Source: Novosphingobium fluoreni (lineage in GTDB: Bacteria; Pseudomonadota; Alphaproteobacteria; Sphingomonadales; Sphingomonadaceae). From it: a DNA stretch of 64,000 nucleotides. Both the position numbers and the translations under genes were made by a program. Below the pieces are notes generated by a model that saw only the letters and a list, made by a program, of their open reading frames with translations, had not been told where the DNA came from and made no database searches. This document shows, one piece after another, positions 8,982 to 18,348 of this stretch (within the stretch, counting starts at the first letter, position 1; each line of letters opens with the position of its first letter). The stretch is from NCBI RefSeq assembly GCF_014196615.1, contig NZ_JACIDY010000001.1, positions 434,001-498,000 on the forward strand. The letters run 5' to 3'.

Positions 8982-10904
8982 TCAGGCCCGCGCTTCGGCC
9001 ACGCCGGTGCTGTTATGGCGCAGCGCCTTGAGCACGGTATCGACGATCTGCGGCGCGTTCAGGCCAGCCTCGTCATACTGGTTCTCGGGCTTGTCGTGAT
9101 CCTGGAACACGTCGGGCAGGCGCATGGTGCGGATCTTCAGACCCGAATCGGTCAGGCCCTCGTCGCTCGCCATGGTGAGGACGTGCGCGCCCAGGCCACC
9201 GATCGAGCCTTCCTCCACCGTCACGATAACTTCGTGGCTGATCATCAGCTTGCGGATCAGGTCGGTGTCTAGCGGCTTGGCAAAGCGCAGATCGGCAACG
9301 GTGGTGGATAGCCCCTTGGCCTCCAGCAAGTCAGCGGCCTTGAGCGCTTCGGCCAGGCGGGTGCCGAGCGAGAGCAGCGCCACCTTCGTGCCTTCGCGCA
9401 CCAGGCGGCCCTTGCCGATTTCCAGCAACTGCGGCGTTTCCGGCAGATCGACGCCCACACCGTTGCCGCGCGGGTAACGAAAAGCGATCGGCCCGGCGTC
9501 ATATTCGGCGGCGGTGTGGACCATGTGAACCAGTTCCGCCTCATCCGCCGCCGCCATCACCACCAGGTTGGGCAGCGTGGCCAGGTACGTCACGTCAAAC
9601 GAACCGGCGTGCGTCGCGCCGTCTGCACCGACCAGGCCGGCGCGATCGATGGCGAAGCGCACGGGAAGGTTCTGGATCGCGACGTCGTGCACCACCTGGT
9701 CGAACGCGCGCTGCAGGAAGGTGGAATAGATCGCACAGAACGGGCGCATCCCTTGCGCGGCGAGGCCGGCGGCGAAAGTGACGGCGTGCTGTTCGGCGAT
9801 ACCCACGTCGAAAGAGCGATCGGGAAAGGTCTGGGCGAACTTGTCGAGCCCGGTGCCGCCAGGCATTGCCGCGGTGATCGCACAGATGCGGCTGTCTTTC
9901 TCGGCCTCAGCCAGGAGGGCCTTGGCAAAGACATTGGTGTAGCTGGGCGGGCCGCCCGCGCTTTTCACCTGCTCGCCGGTGATCACATCGAACTTCTGGA
10001 CGGCGTGCAGCTTGTCAGCCGCCGCTTCGGCCAGCGCGTACCCCTTGCCTTTCTGGGTGACGACGTGGATCAGGATCGGGCCGGCGGCGGCATCGCGCAC
10101 GTTTTCCAGCACCGGAACCAGGGCGTCCAGGTCATGCCCATCGATCGGGCCGACATAATAGAAGCCCAGCTCCTCGAACAAGGTGCCGCCCATCGCCATG
10201 CCGCGCGCGAACTCGTCGGTCTTGCGGGCGGCGTTGTGCAGCGGGCGGGGCAGCTTGCGGGCAAACTTGCGCGCCAGTTCGCGCAGGCCCAGGAATTGGC
10301 CGGAGCTGACCAGCCGCGCGAGATAAGCGGAAAGCCCCCCCACCGGCGGCGCGATCGACATGTCATTGTCGTTCAGGATCACGATCAGGCGATTGCCCGC
10401 GTCGCGCGCGTTGTTCATCGCCTCATAGGCCATGCCCGCGCTCATCGCGCCGTCACCGATTACCGCGATGCCGCGCCCCGGCGCCCCGGTCAGCTTGTTG
10501 GCAATCGCAAAGCCGAGCGCGGCCGAGATCGAGGTGGAGCTGTGCGCCGTGCCGAACGGATCGTACTCGCTCTCGGAACGCTTGGTGAAGCCGGACAGGC
10601 CGCCACCCTGGCGCAAAGTGCGAATGCGGTCCCGCCGGCCGGTCAGGATCTTGTGCGGGTAGGCCTGGTGGCCCACGTCCCAGATAAGGCGATCGTCCGG
10701 CGTGTTGAACACATAGTGCAACGCCACCGTCAGCTCGACCACGCCGAGGCCCGAACCGAAGTGCCCACCGGTCTGCCCCACGGCGCTGATCATCTCCGTG
10801 CGCAGTTCGTCCGCCAGCTGGCGCAGCTGGGTCGGCTTCAGTTTGCGCAAGTCGTCAGGAGTGTTGACGGTATCGAGGAGAGGGGTTGCCGGGTCGGCTG
10901 TCAT
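8982..10904 (-). CDS. dxs: 1-deoxy-D-xylulose-5-phosphate synthase
   Basis: A 640-residue thiamine-diphosphate enzyme that condenses pyruvate with glyceraldehyde 3-phosphate, the first and controlling step of the MEP isoprenoid pathway (also feeding thiamine and pyridoxal). Visible family features are the N-terminal [21 protein letters not shown], the substrate-binding [14 protein letters not shown], the ThDP/Mg motif [17 protein letters not shown], and in the second domain [17 protein letters not shown] with the catalytic glutamate. Full length and intact. The isoprenoids serve ubiquinone, carotenoids, hopanoids and undecaprenol. Confidence 0.98.
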   Translation of the reverse strand: MTADPATPLLDTVNTPDDLRKLKPTQLRQLADELRTEMISAVGQTGGHFGSGLGVVELTVALHYVFNTPDDRLIWDVGHQAYPHKILTGRRDRIRTLRQGGGLSGFTKRSESEYDPFGTAHSSTSISAALGFAIANKLTGAPGRGIAVIGDGAMSAGMAYEAMNNARDAGNRLIVILNDNDMSIAPPVGGLSAYLARLVSSGQFLGLRELARKFARKLPRPLHNAARKTDEFARGMAMGGTLFEELGFYYVGPIDGHDLDALVPVLENVRDAAAGPILIHVVTQKGKGYALAEAAADKLHAVQKFDVITGEQVKSAGGPPSYTNVFAKALLAEAEKDSRICAITAAMPGGTGLDKFAQTFPDRSFDVGIAEQHAVTFAAGLAAQGMRPFCAIYSTFLQRAFDQVVHDVAIQNLPVRFAIDRAGLVGADGATHAGSFDVTYLATLPNLVVMAAADEAELVHMVHTAAEYDAGPIAFRYPRGNGVGVDLPETPQLLEIGKGRLVREGTKVALLSLGTRLAEALKAADLLEAKGLSTTVADLRFAKPLDTDLIRKLMISHEVIVTVEEGSIGGLGAHVLTMASDEGLTDSGLKIRTMRLPDVFQDHDKPENQYDEAGLNAPQIVDTVLKALRHNSTGVAEARA

Positions 10905-11027
10905 GAAAGGGTTCTACACACGCATTGTTATTCTGTCGAACAGGACAACAAGCATTATGAGCGTCATGCCCTGAATGACAGGAAAAACCGCAAGGTACAG
11001 TATTCCGGCAGGGCAGGTGCCCCGCCG

Positions 11028-11486
11028 TCAATTGCAGGAGGCGCAGATCCCGCGCAATTCCACCACGGGGCGCACATCGGCAAACCCGGCGTCCTTTGCG
11101 GCACCGATCAGCGAACCGGTCAGCCGATCATCGTCGATATGGACCGCGTTTCCGCACGAATCGCAGATAAGGAAGATGCAGTCATGCCGGCAGCCCGGGT
11201 GGCTGTTAGCGATATAGGCGTTGGCGCTTTCCACGCGGCGGGCCAGATTGGTGCGCACGAACAAATCCAGGATGCGATAGACGCTGTTGGGCGCCACGCG
11301 CTTGCCGCGCTGGCCGGATACCCTTTCGGCCAGATCATAGGCGGAGGCGGGACGCTCGCACGAGGCCAGCGCATCGAACACGTCTGCGCGCATGTCGGTC
11401 CATTGTTCGCCCGCATCGACCAACGCGTTGCGTGCGGCGGATACCAGGTTGTCACCTGAATGTTCGTGATGGGAATGCCCGGGCAT
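11028..11486 (-). CDS. zur: Fur family regulator, Zur-like
   Basis: A 152-residue winged-helix repressor of the Fur family. After a His-rich start (MPGHSHHEH) come the DNA-binding half (helix near PNSVYRILDLFVR) and the metal-binding half with CxxC pairs at Cys108/111 (CDSC) and Cys148/151 (CASC) and further Cys at 99 and 103. The absence of the typical Fur HHHDH segment, replaced by HPGCRHDCIFLICDSCG, favours Zur (zinc) over Fur (iron). The start ATG at 11484-11486 was chosen because it gives the normal length. It lies 44 bp downstream of msrA. No zinc transporter gene is adjacent, so the metal assignment is inference. Confidence 0.82.
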   Translation of the reverse strand: MPGHSHHEHSGDNLVSAARNALVDAGEQWTDMRADVFDALASCERPASAYDLAERVSGQRGKRVAPNSVYRILDLFVRTNLARRVESANAYIANSHPGCRHDCIFLICDSCGNAVHIDDDRLTGSLIGAAKDAGFADVRPVVELRGICASCN

Positions 11487-11530
11487 GAAGCCGATATGGC
11501 CCCGCCGACGCGCGGGCGCAACGGTCGCGC

Positions 11531-12202
11531 TCAGTTGCGCGTGAAGCCCGGCTTGTAGAGGGCAGGGTAGGTGGCTTTCAGTGCCGCGACCTTGGGGGCG
11601 TCCCACCGCACGATATAGCCATGATCGGGATTGCGCAGCGCGAAATCCTGATGGTGCGATTCTGCCGGGAAGAAGCCGCGATACGGCTCGATCCGGGTTA
11701 CGATCGGGCGCGACCATAGCTTTGCCTGGCCCAGCTGCTGGACATAAGCCTTGGCGACCCGCGCCTGTTCGGGATTAAGCGGAATCAGCGCGGTGCGATA
11801 TTGGCTGCCCGTGTCCGGCCCCTGGCGATTGAGCAAGGTAGGATCGGCGATCACCGAAAAGTAGATGCGCAAAAGCTGATCGTAACGGACCACCTTCGGG
11901 TCCCAGGTGACGCGAACCGCTTCGGCATGGCCGGTGTCACCACCGCTGACCACATCGTACTGTGCGGTCTGCCGCGTGCCGCCGGAGTAGCCGGAAACCG
12001 CGCTCGTCACGCCCTTCACATGGCTGAAAACCGCCTCCACGCCCCAAAAACAGCCACCGGCGAAAATGGCGGTCTCACGCGGGCCCACGTCGTTGGACTG
12101 AACTTTAGCCGCCGGAGCGGCAACCGCCTGCTCTGCCTGCGCGGCCTGGGTGCAGGCGCTGAAAGCGGCAAGTAGCGGGAGCAGGGCGGCCAAGCGGCGC
12201 AT
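11531..12202 (-). CDS. msrA: Peptide-methionine (S)-S-oxide reductase MsrA, probable lipoprotein
   Basis: A 223-residue protein. MsrA reduces methionine-S-sulfoxide in proteins. The catalytic motif GGCFWGVEAVF carries Cys51; YSGGTRQTAQYDVVSGGDTGHAEAV variants and YRTALIPLNPEQ follow as in the family. The N-terminus MRRLAALLPLLAAFSAC looks like a lipoprotein signal with the modified Cys at 17, so it probably works in the periplasm. The exported MsrB at 4621 would repair the other stereoisomer in the same compartment. Upstream by 8 bp is a 49-residue membrane peptide gene, probably in the same transcript. Confidence 0.95.
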   Translation of the reverse strand: MRRLAALLPLLAAFSACTQAAQAEQAVAAPAAKVQSNDVGPRETAIFAGGCFWGVEAVFSHVKGVTSAVSGYSGGTRQTAQYDVVSGGDTGHAEAVRVTWDPKVVRYDQLLRIYFSVIADPTLLNRQGPDTGSQYRTALIPLNPEQARVAKAYVQQLGQAKLWSRPIVTRIEPYRGFFPAESHHQDFALRNPDHGYIVRWDAPKVAALKATYPALYKPGFTRN

Positions 12203-12210
12203 CGTGCGGC

Positions 12211-12360
12211 TCAGTTAGCCTGTGCAGCTTGCGCGGCGGGAACGATGCCGTTCGCGATGTCGACCGCAGAACCGATGCCCAGCGTGCCCAGCACGAGGAC
12301 CGCGCCGCCGGCGAAGCCAAGCATGAAGAAGCGCGCGAATTCGGTTTTCAAAAAACTCAT
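12211..12360 (-). CDS. Small membrane protein of 49 residues
   Basis: A short reading frame directly upstream of msrA (8-bp gap). It starts MSFLKTEFARFFMLGFAGG and has one hydrophobic segment (about residues 11-35) and a short Ala-rich tail. The pattern (charged amphipathic start, single membrane helix, periplasmic tail) is protein-like and the spacing fits an operon with msrA. No recognised family. The tail contains VPAAQAAQ, which might be a signal peptidase site, so it may also be a tiny secreted peptide. Confidence 0.6.
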   Translation of the reverse strand: MSFLKTEFARFFMLGFAGGAVLVLGTLGIGSAVDIANGIVPAAQAAQAN

Positions 12361-12512
12361 CTCAACGTCCAATCTTAAACTTTCGTTCCGCCGTCGATGG
12401 GCGGTATGGATGTAAGGCGCTTGCCCTGTCCTGAACGGTGCCTTCAAACGGCCTTAATCTGGATGAGCGCGCGTTGACGAATGCCAAACGGTCCATCCCG
12501 GATCGCGGGCGA

Positions 12513-14105
12513 TCAATGGCGGAAGTGGCGCATCCCGGTGAAGACCATGGCAAGGCCGGCATCGTCCGCCGCCTTGATCACCTCGTCATCGCGAATCGAG
12601 CCGCCCGGCTGGATCACTGCGGTCGCGCCCGCTTCGGCCGCGGCCAGCAGGCCATCGGCGAAGGGGAAGAACGCATCGGAAGCCACCGCGCTGCCCATGG
12701 TGCGCGGGGTTGCCCAGCCATAAGTCTGCGCGGCTTCGGCAGCCTTCATCGCGGCGATCCGCGACGAATCGCGGCGGTTCATCTGGCCTGCGCCGATGCC
12801 GGCAGTGACGCCATCCTTGGCATAGACGATCGCGTTGGACTTGACGTGGCGGGCCACCGTCCAGGCGAAGAGGCAGTCCTTCAGTTCCTGCTCGGTGGGC
12901 GCGCGCTGGGTCACCACCTTCAGGTCCGCCGCGTTGATCGCGCCATTGTCACGGTCCTGGACCAGGATGCCGCCCGCGATCAGCGCCAGGACCTGGCCGG
13001 CGCGGCGCGGATCGGGCAGACCTTGCGTCAGCAGCAGGCGCAGGTTCTTTTTCCTGGCGAAGACGGCGCGCGCCGCCTCATCGGCTCCGGGGGCGACGAC
13101 CACTTCGGTGAAGATCTGGCAGATCGCCTCTGCGGTGGGGCCATCCAGCGGGCGGTTCACGGCAACGATGCCGCCGAACGCGGACACGCTGTCACACTGC
13201 AAGGCGCCGTTCCACGCGTCCAGCAGCGATCCGGCTTGCGCCACGCCGCACGGATTGGCGTGCTTGACGATCACGACCGCCGGGGCCTGATCGCGGAACT
13301 CGGCCACCAGTTCCAGCGCGGCGTTGGCGTCGTTATAGTTGTTGTAGGACAATTCCTTGCCCTGCACCTGCTCCGCCTGCGGCAGACCCTGCACGTGCGG
13401 GCCGGCGGGCAGGTAGAGCGCTGCGTCCTGATGCGGGTTCTCGCCGTAGCGCAGCGATCCCGCCAGTACGCGCGTCATGCTGATGCGCGGGGGGAACTTC
13501 TCGCCCTGATCAACACCAGCGAACCACTGGCCGATCGCCGAATCGTAGGCGGCGGTGGCGGCGAAGGCGCGGGCTGCCAGCTTCTTGCGGAACGCCAGGT
13601 CCGTCGCGCCATCGTTGGCGTCCAGTTGGCCAAGCAGCTCGGCGTAGTCGCCCGCATCGGTGACGATGGCGACATAGGCGTGGTTCTTCGCGGCGGAGCG
13701 CACCATGGAAGGACCGCCGATGTCGATGTTCTCGATCACCTCGTCCCGCTCCGCACCTTTGGCCACGGTCGCTTCGAAGGGGTAGAGGTTGACCACCACC
13801 AGGTCGATCGCGCCGATGCCGTGCTCGTTCATCGCGGCGGCATGTTCGGCGTTGTCGCGCACGGCCAGCAGTCCACCATGAACCATCGGGTGCAGCGTCT
13901 TCACGCGGCCGTCCATCATCTCGGGGAAGCCGGTCAGGTCGGACACGTCCTTCACCGTCAAGCCCGCGTCGCGCAGAGCCTTGGCCGTGCCGCCGGTGGA
14001 GACCAGTTCCACGCCGCGCGCCGCCAGTGCCTGCCCCAGTTCGGCCAGCCCGGTCTTGTCCGACACGGAAAGCAAGGCACGGCGGATGGGAACGAGTTGG
14101 GTCAT
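12513..14105 (-). CDS. purH: Bifunctional AICAR transformylase/IMP cyclohydrolase
   Basis: A 530-residue enzyme catalysing the last two steps of de novo IMP synthesis: formylation of AICAR with 10-formyl-THF and ring closure to IMP. The N-terminal cyclohydrolase (MGS-like) domain shows [19 protein letters not shown] and [12 protein letters not shown]; the transformylase part has the K-H-N-P-C-G motif ([10 protein letters not shown]) near residue 285 and ends in the conserved [14 protein letters not shown] and [11 protein letters not shown]. Complete and normal. The gene follows the heparinase-like gene in the same direction. Confidence 0.98.
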   Translation of the reverse strand: MTQLVPIRRALLSVSDKTGLAELGQALAARGVELVSTGGTAKALRDAGLTVKDVSDLTGFPEMMDGRVKTLHPMVHGGLLAVRDNAEHAAAMNEHGIGAIDLVVVNLYPFEATVAKGAERDEVIENIDIGGPSMVRSAAKNHAYVAIVTDAGDYAELLGQLDANDGATDLAFRKKLAARAFAATAAYDSAIGQWFAGVDQGEKFPPRISMTRVLAGSLRYGENPHQDAALYLPAGPHVQGLPQAEQVQGKELSYNNYNDANAALELVAEFRDQAPAVVIVKHANPCGVAQAGSLLDAWNGALQCDSVSAFGGIVAVNRPLDGPTAEAICQIFTEVVVAPGADEAARAVFARKKNLRLLLTQGLPDPRRAGQVLALIAGGILVQDRDNGAINAADLKVVTQRAPTEQELKDCLFAWTVARHVKSNAIVYAKDGVTAGIGAGQMNRRDSSRIAAMKAAEAAQTYGWATPRTMGSAVASDAFFPFADGLLAAAEAGATAVIQPGGSIRDDEVIKAADDAGLAMVFTGMRHFRH

Positions 14106-14204
14106 GACGGCGTTATCCTGGGTTGCGCAGCGCGCGCTCCCTATAACGGGAAGGCCTCAGGGGGAAGGGCAGATGCGTGTTGGCGGACCTGATCCGGGAC
14201 CCGT

Positions 14205-16142
14205 TCAGCCCATCTTCTTCAACAGCCAGCCAAAGTTTCCGCCTCCGCGAGAGACGAGCCCTTGCAGCACCAGCTGCTGCGTCGCCACCGGGCGGCCCTG
14301 GCCATCGACCCACAAGCTGTCTTCCAAGGCGATATCGCATCCTGAAGCCACGAACTGCCAGTAGCTGCCGTCCGGCAGGGCCAGGCCTGCGCCTTGGCCG
14401 TTCTCGGCCAGTCCAACCTCCACGTCCGGCCCCAGGTGGAAGCGGATCGCGAAGCTCACCTTGCCGCGCTTGGCCTTGCGGGTGGAGGGCAGCAGCAGGT
14501 CTTCCCCGCGCAGTTCGGAGCCATCGTCCCGCAGGATCAGGATGCGCCGATGCGTCAGGCCATAGCGGCCGGCATAGCCGTTGTGGCTGGCCTCCAGCCG
14601 GGTAGCGGATGATCCGCCGCTCTCGATCGTGCGGCGCTCGATATCGACTTCGGACACGCCGACGCCGATCGCCCCGTTGATCAGCACGGCGGTAGAGTTG
14701 GCATCGTCCAGCGTGAGGGTGGAGTGCGCGGCGGTGGCGCGCAGGCCTTGTTCCAGGCGCAGCGGAAGCAGCCCGCCCGCCGACCCGGCGCCGCCGCAAT
14801 TGACGATCAGGCGCTGCCCATCGTGCGAAAGCTCGAACGCCAGGGTCGAGGCGCATCCGAAGCGCGCGTGCTTGGGCATCGGCGGCGGCGCGGCATCGAA
14901 TTGCAGCACCGTGCGCCCGGCCAGCACGCGCTGGTATCCCCATTGGCGCACGTCACGCAAAGGCCGGGTGCGCACGCCGCTGGCCTCGATCAGTTCGACG
15001 ATCTCATCTTCACCGATCGCCCAGCCACCCTGCCAGTTGCCCAGCGCGCTGTCGGAGTGGACCAGCGCCAGCAACGGCGGCACCAGCAGGCTGATCATCG
15101 CCTCCACCGCCTTGGGCGGATCGCGGCGCGTGGCGCGGTAGCAGGCGCGCAGGCGCACCAGCAGCGCGATCGCCTCCATCTGCGCGATCGGGCTGCGGGA
15201 CAGGACGCCGCCGTCTTCACCCACCAGCTCGCCCAGCGCCTTGATCAGGCCGGCTTCACCGAACAGGCGGCGCGGCTTGCCATCGGGCAGCAACAAGCCC
15301 GCGGCGACGATCGCGCACCAACCGGCGACTTCGGCCAGCCCATCCTCGGCATGGCTGACGTTGCGATCCAGCCAGCGCGCGGTTTCGTTCATCGCGCGCA
15401 GGGTGCGAGTGCGCAGCGCCTTTTCGCCGGAGAGGATCAGCGGCGCATGGATCAGCCAGTGGATCAGGCGCGTGCCGGTGTTGCCCACGCTCCACGCCGG
15501 ACCCTTGCCGGGCTTGGTGGGCGGCTTGGGATTGGCGTTGAGCCAGGTGCCCAGGATGCGCTCCGCCAGCGGGGTGACTTGCGTACGCGGGGCGCAGGCT
15601 TCCAGGTCCGCCAGCCAGGTGAAGCCGTGCACCACCCGCTCCAGCGGTGGCGTGACGCGGGCCGCGCCGGCATAGTCGACTTGCGCGATCGGCGTCTTCG
15701 CGCCGTGGATCAGGAAATGCCCGGCGCGCAGCGCGGTGCCGGAAACGCGGTTGCCCGGCAGCGGGTTGGTGACGGTGGCCAGCAGCCGCAGCTTGGCCTT
15801 CTTGCCCATCGGCGAGACCAGCGTGGAGGCGGGCACGCCCAGCCGATAGGCGAAGCGGATCAGGCGTTCACTGGTGCCGATTTCGGGCGCGGTGAAATCC
15901 GACAGGGCGAGGGCACGGCCCGGCTCGATCAGTTCCCCGTTGGCCGCCAGCTCGGGTGTCGGCCCGTGATCAGAGCCAGCGTGGTCATGGCCAGCGTGAT
16001 CAGGCCTGGCGGCGTCAGACGCGTTGCGATCTTCGTCCTCCAACACGCCCTCCTCTCCCGTCTCGTCCAGCGGTATCGCCCGAGGTTCGCTGCGGTTCCG
16101 GGGAGCCGGGCGGGTTCGCGGGCGAAGTGCCTGGACCAATGC
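14205..16142 (-). CDS. Heparinase II/III family protein
   Basis: About 645 residues if translation begins at the TTG at 16140-16142, immediately after the rpe stop codon; no ATG lies nearby, and longer versions would overlap rpe by 125 bp. The C-terminal half has the beta-sandwich features of heparinase II/III-like proteins (GQRLIVNCGGAG, AAHSTLTLDDANS, ASHNGYAGRYGLTHRRILIL, FHLGPDVEV), preceded by an alpha/alpha toroid-like helical region. Such proteins are polysaccharide lyases or lyase relatives; the substrate is unknown. An unusual His/Asp-rich stretch (DHAGHDHAGSDHG) lies near the N-terminus and there is no clear signal peptide. Conserved neighbours rpe and purH suggest a stable chromosomal location. 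Confidence 0.8.
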   Translation of the reverse strand, partial: ALVQALRPRTRPAPRNRSEPRAIPLDETGEEGVLEDEDRNASDAARPDHAGHDHAGSDHGPTPELAANGELIEPGRALALSDFTAPEIGTSERLIRFAYRLGVPASTLVSPMGKKAKLRLLATVTNPLPGNRVSGTALRAGHFLIHGAKTPIAQVDYAGAARVTPPLERVVHGFTWLADLEACAPRTQVTPLAERILGTWLNANPKPPTKPGKGPAWSVGNTGTRLIHWLIHAPLILSGEKALRTRTLRAMNETARWLDRNVSHAEDGLAEVAGWCAIVAAGLLLPDGKPRRLFGEAGLIKALGELVGEDGGVLSRSPIAQMEAIALLVRLRACYRATRRDPPKAVEAMISLLVPPLLALVHSDSALGNWQGGWAIGEDEIVELIEASGVRTRPLRDVRQWGYQRVLAGRTVLQFDAAPPPMPKHARFGCASTLAFELSHDGQRLIVNCGGAGSAGGLLPLRLEQGLRATAAHSTLTLDDANSTAVLINGAIGVGVSEVDIERRTIESGGSSATRLEASHNGYAGRYGLTHRRILILRDDGSELRGEDLLLPSTRKAKRGKVSFAIRFHLGPDVEVGLAENGQGAGLALPDGSYWQFVASGCDIALEDSLWVDGQGRPVATQQLVLQGLVSRGGGNFGWLLKKMG

Positions 16143-16143
16143 G

Positions 16144-16806
16144 TCAATCCAGGCCCTTGAGGGTGCGGATATTGGCGGCGTATCTCTCAGGCCCGCCCTT
16201 GAACGTGGCGGTTCCGGCCACCAGCACGTCCGCCCCGGCATCGATGCAGGAGGGGGCGGTGCCGGCATCGACGCCGCCGTCCACCTCCAGTCGAATGTCG
16301 CGACCGGACTTGTCGATCATCTTGCGCACCGCCTCGATCTTCCGGAGCTGGCTGGAGATGAAGCTCTGCCCGCCGAAACCGGGGTTGACGCTCATGATCA
16401 GGACCAGGTCGATATCGTCGATCAGATAGTCCAGCATCTTGGCCGGAGTGCCGGGATTGAGCGAGACGCCCGCCAGTTTGCCCAGGTTCTTAATCGCCTG
16501 CACGGTGCGGTGGATGTGCGGGCCCGCTTCGGGATGAACGGTGATGATGTCCGCCCCGGCATTGGCAAAGGCTTCCAGATAGCCGTCCACCGGGGAGATC
16601 ATCAGATGCACGTCGAACGGCTTGGCGGTGTGGGGCCGCAAGGCCTTCACCACGGCCGGGCCGATGGTGATGTTGGGCACGTAATGGCCGTCCATCACGT
16701 CAACGTGGATCCAGTCTGCCCCGGCCGCATCGATGGCGCGAACTTCCTCTCCCAGGCGGGCGAAGTCGGCAGACAGGATGGAGGGGGAAATCAGCGGCAC
16801 GGCCAT
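16144..16806 (-). CDS. rpe: Ribulose-phosphate 3-epimerase
   Basis: A 220-residue TIM-barrel enzyme that interconverts ribulose 5-phosphate and xylulose 5-phosphate in the pentose phosphate pathway. Recognised by [17 protein letters not shown] at the start, [17 protein letters not shown] (metal-binding His and Asp) at about 35-51, [17 protein letters not shown] and [12 protein letters not shown] with the phosphate loop. It ends 1 bp before the proposed TTG start of the heparinase-like gene, so these two are probably coupled. Confidence 0.97.
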   Translation of the reverse strand: MAVPLISPSILSADFARLGEEVRAIDAAGADWIHVDVMDGHYVPNITIGPAVVKALRPHTAKPFDVHLMISPVDGYLEAFANAGADIITVHPEAGPHIHRTVQAIKNLGKLAGVSLNPGTPAKMLDYLIDDIDLVLIMSVNPGFGGQSFISSQLRKIEAVRKMIDKSGRDIRLEVDGGVDAGTAPSCIDAGADVLVAGTATFKGGPERYAANIRTLKGLD

Positions 16807-17098
16807 GCGGGGATAAATCCTTTATCGGCGAATAGAACACACTATCTTGTGCGGACAAGCCAAGGTGACCCGTTTTCCACACACGATGTCGAATAGCCGC
16901 GCCCTTACCATCTTCGGCGCGCATTCGAAGTGGGGATGATCGGGCATGAAGGGAATTCAGTGCGGATTAAGCGCCCGGGTGGCATCCAGGTACAAAGCGC
17001 GGGGCTGGAATAGTGAAAAGGCAGGCTTTGGGCCGGGCCTTTGGAAAGATTAGCAGGACATGATCGACAAGACGTATCGGATGCGTGGGCATTCCTTG

Positions 17099-17584
17099 AT
17101 GAAATCGACGCTTCTGGCGGGGATGGCCGGTGCCCTGGCGCTGGGCGGCGCCGTTCCGGCCATGGCCCAGTACAAGCAGGAAATCCGCAACGATCTGCGG
17201 CGCTGCTCTGCAGGCGAAGGCCCCGCCGTGATGGTGACGGTTGACGGCATCACCAGCGGCAGCGGCCTGATGCGCGTGCAAACTTATCGCGGCACCGCGG
17301 CGGACTGGCTGCAACACGGCCGCTGGCTTTCGCGCGTGGAAGTGCCCGCGCGCGCCGGTTCGATGACATTCTGCCTGCCCGTGCCTTCCGAGGGCACTTA
17401 TGCGGTGGCGGTGCGCCATGACGTGAACGGCAACGGCAAGACCGACATCCGCACCGATGGCGGCGGCATGTCCAACAACCCCAGCATCAACATCTTCAAC
17501 CTGGGCAAGCCCAGCGTGAGCAAGACCGCCTTCACCGTGGGCAAGGGCGTGAAATCGATCCGCATCACCATGAAGTATTTCTAG
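17099..17584 (+). CDS. Exported DUF2141 protein
   Basis: A 161-residue protein with a clear signal peptide (MKSTLLAGMAGALALGGAVP followed by AMA and cleavage near residue 24). The mature part matches the DUF2141 pattern: an Ig-like beta domain with VRHDVNGNGKTDIRTDGGG in the middle, a loop that looks like a Ca-binding DxNxNGK turn, and GMSNNP after it. The role of this periplasmic family is unknown. An upstream ATG at 17060 is in frame but would bury the signal peptide. Its stop overlaps the stop of the convergent NTP transferase gene by 3 bases. The upstream 292 bp (16807-17098) holds no recognisable gene or RNA. Confidence 0.8.
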   Translation: MKSTLLAGMAGALALGGAVPAMAQYKQEIRNDLRRCSAGEGPAVMVTVDGITSGSGLMRVQTYRGTAADWLQHGRWLSRVEVPARAGSMTFCLPVPSEGTYAVAVRHDVNGNGKTDIRTDGGGMSNNPSINIFNLGKPSVSKTAFTVGKGVKSIRITMKYF

Positions 17585-18345
17585 GGCCGCTCCAGCAGCG
17601 AGCGGACTTGCTTAAGGTCTGACGGCTTGTCGACATCGACGGCGGCCAGCCCGTCGCGCGCGGGGACGCTGGCGGCGATGATGCCGATGCGCCGGCCCAG
17701 CCGTGCGATCGCTTCGGCCATGGTCAAGCGGCCCAGGGCATAGCACCACAAGGTGCCCGCGCCCAACCGGGCGGCGATCCGCCAAGGGCGCTTGCGATCG
17801 GCCTCCACCGCTGCCCAGGTCTCGATCGCGGCTGTGGCTCTAGAGTTTGCCAGCAGGAACAGATTGCACCCGGACCAGCCGCCGTCCGCCAGCCTGAGGT
17901 AGGTGCGGCGCGTGCCAGGCAGGGCGCGCTCCACGGCCGTACGATGCGCCAGCAGCACCGCCACGTCTGCGTCCGCAGGCGTATCGGCCAGAAAATCGCG
18001 GACCCAGTCGGGTTGCAGCAGCGCATGGTCTGCGGTCGTCACCAGCATCGGTGCGCCCAGCGTGGCGAAGGCGGTGGCGACGCTGGCGCTGGGCCCGCTG
18101 GCGGTGGGCAGCACGATGCAGCCCAGCCGGGTCGCCAGCGCAACCACCTCAGGCTCGTTCGCGCTGACGGCGATCTGGGCGATACCAGCATGGCGCAGCG
18201 CGTCGACCACGCGTGCCAGCATCTGCTCTCCCACGATCGGCACCAGCGCCTTGTGGGCAACGCCTTCGGCTTCGGCGACAGGATCGCGCGCGCCCGGTCG
18301 CGATCCGGCAAGCACCAGGGCGCTGATGGGTGCGGCAGCAGGCAT
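17581..18345 (-). CDS. MobA-like NTP transferase, envelope-lipid cluster
   Basis: A 254-residue protein with the GT-A nucleotidyltransferase fold. The nucleotide-binding start is SALVLAGSRPG, followed by a sugar- or phosphate-recognition Lys in HKALVPIVGEQML and a metal-binding Asp in VTTADHALL. It resembles the MobA/CobY group of nucleotidyl transferases, though the first loop is a variant. It lies 3 bp downstream of the Tam41-like gene and is last in a minus-strand operon with that gene and a lipid kinase. This suggests that it makes an activated head-group (for instance a CDP- or GDP-compound) for a membrane lipid. Its substrate is unknown. Confidence 0.7.
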   Translation of the reverse strand: MPAAAPISALVLAGSRPGARDPVAEAEGVAHKALVPIVGEQMLARVVDALRHAGIAQIAVSANEPEVVALATRLGCIVLPTASGPSASVATAFATLGAPMLVTTADHALLQPDWVRDFLADTPADADVAVLLAHRTAVERALPGTRRTYLRLADGGWSGCNLFLLANSRATAAIETWAAVEADRKRPWRIAARLGAGTLWCYALGRLTMAEAIARLGRRIGIIAASVPARDGLAAVDVDKPSDLKQVRSLLERP

Positions 18346-18348
18346 GGC

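Noticed and set aside
9516-11459. 647-codon plus-strand open frame opposite dxs and the Zur-like gene
   Set aside because: Shadow of dxs; the true proteins on the minus strand have full family motifs.
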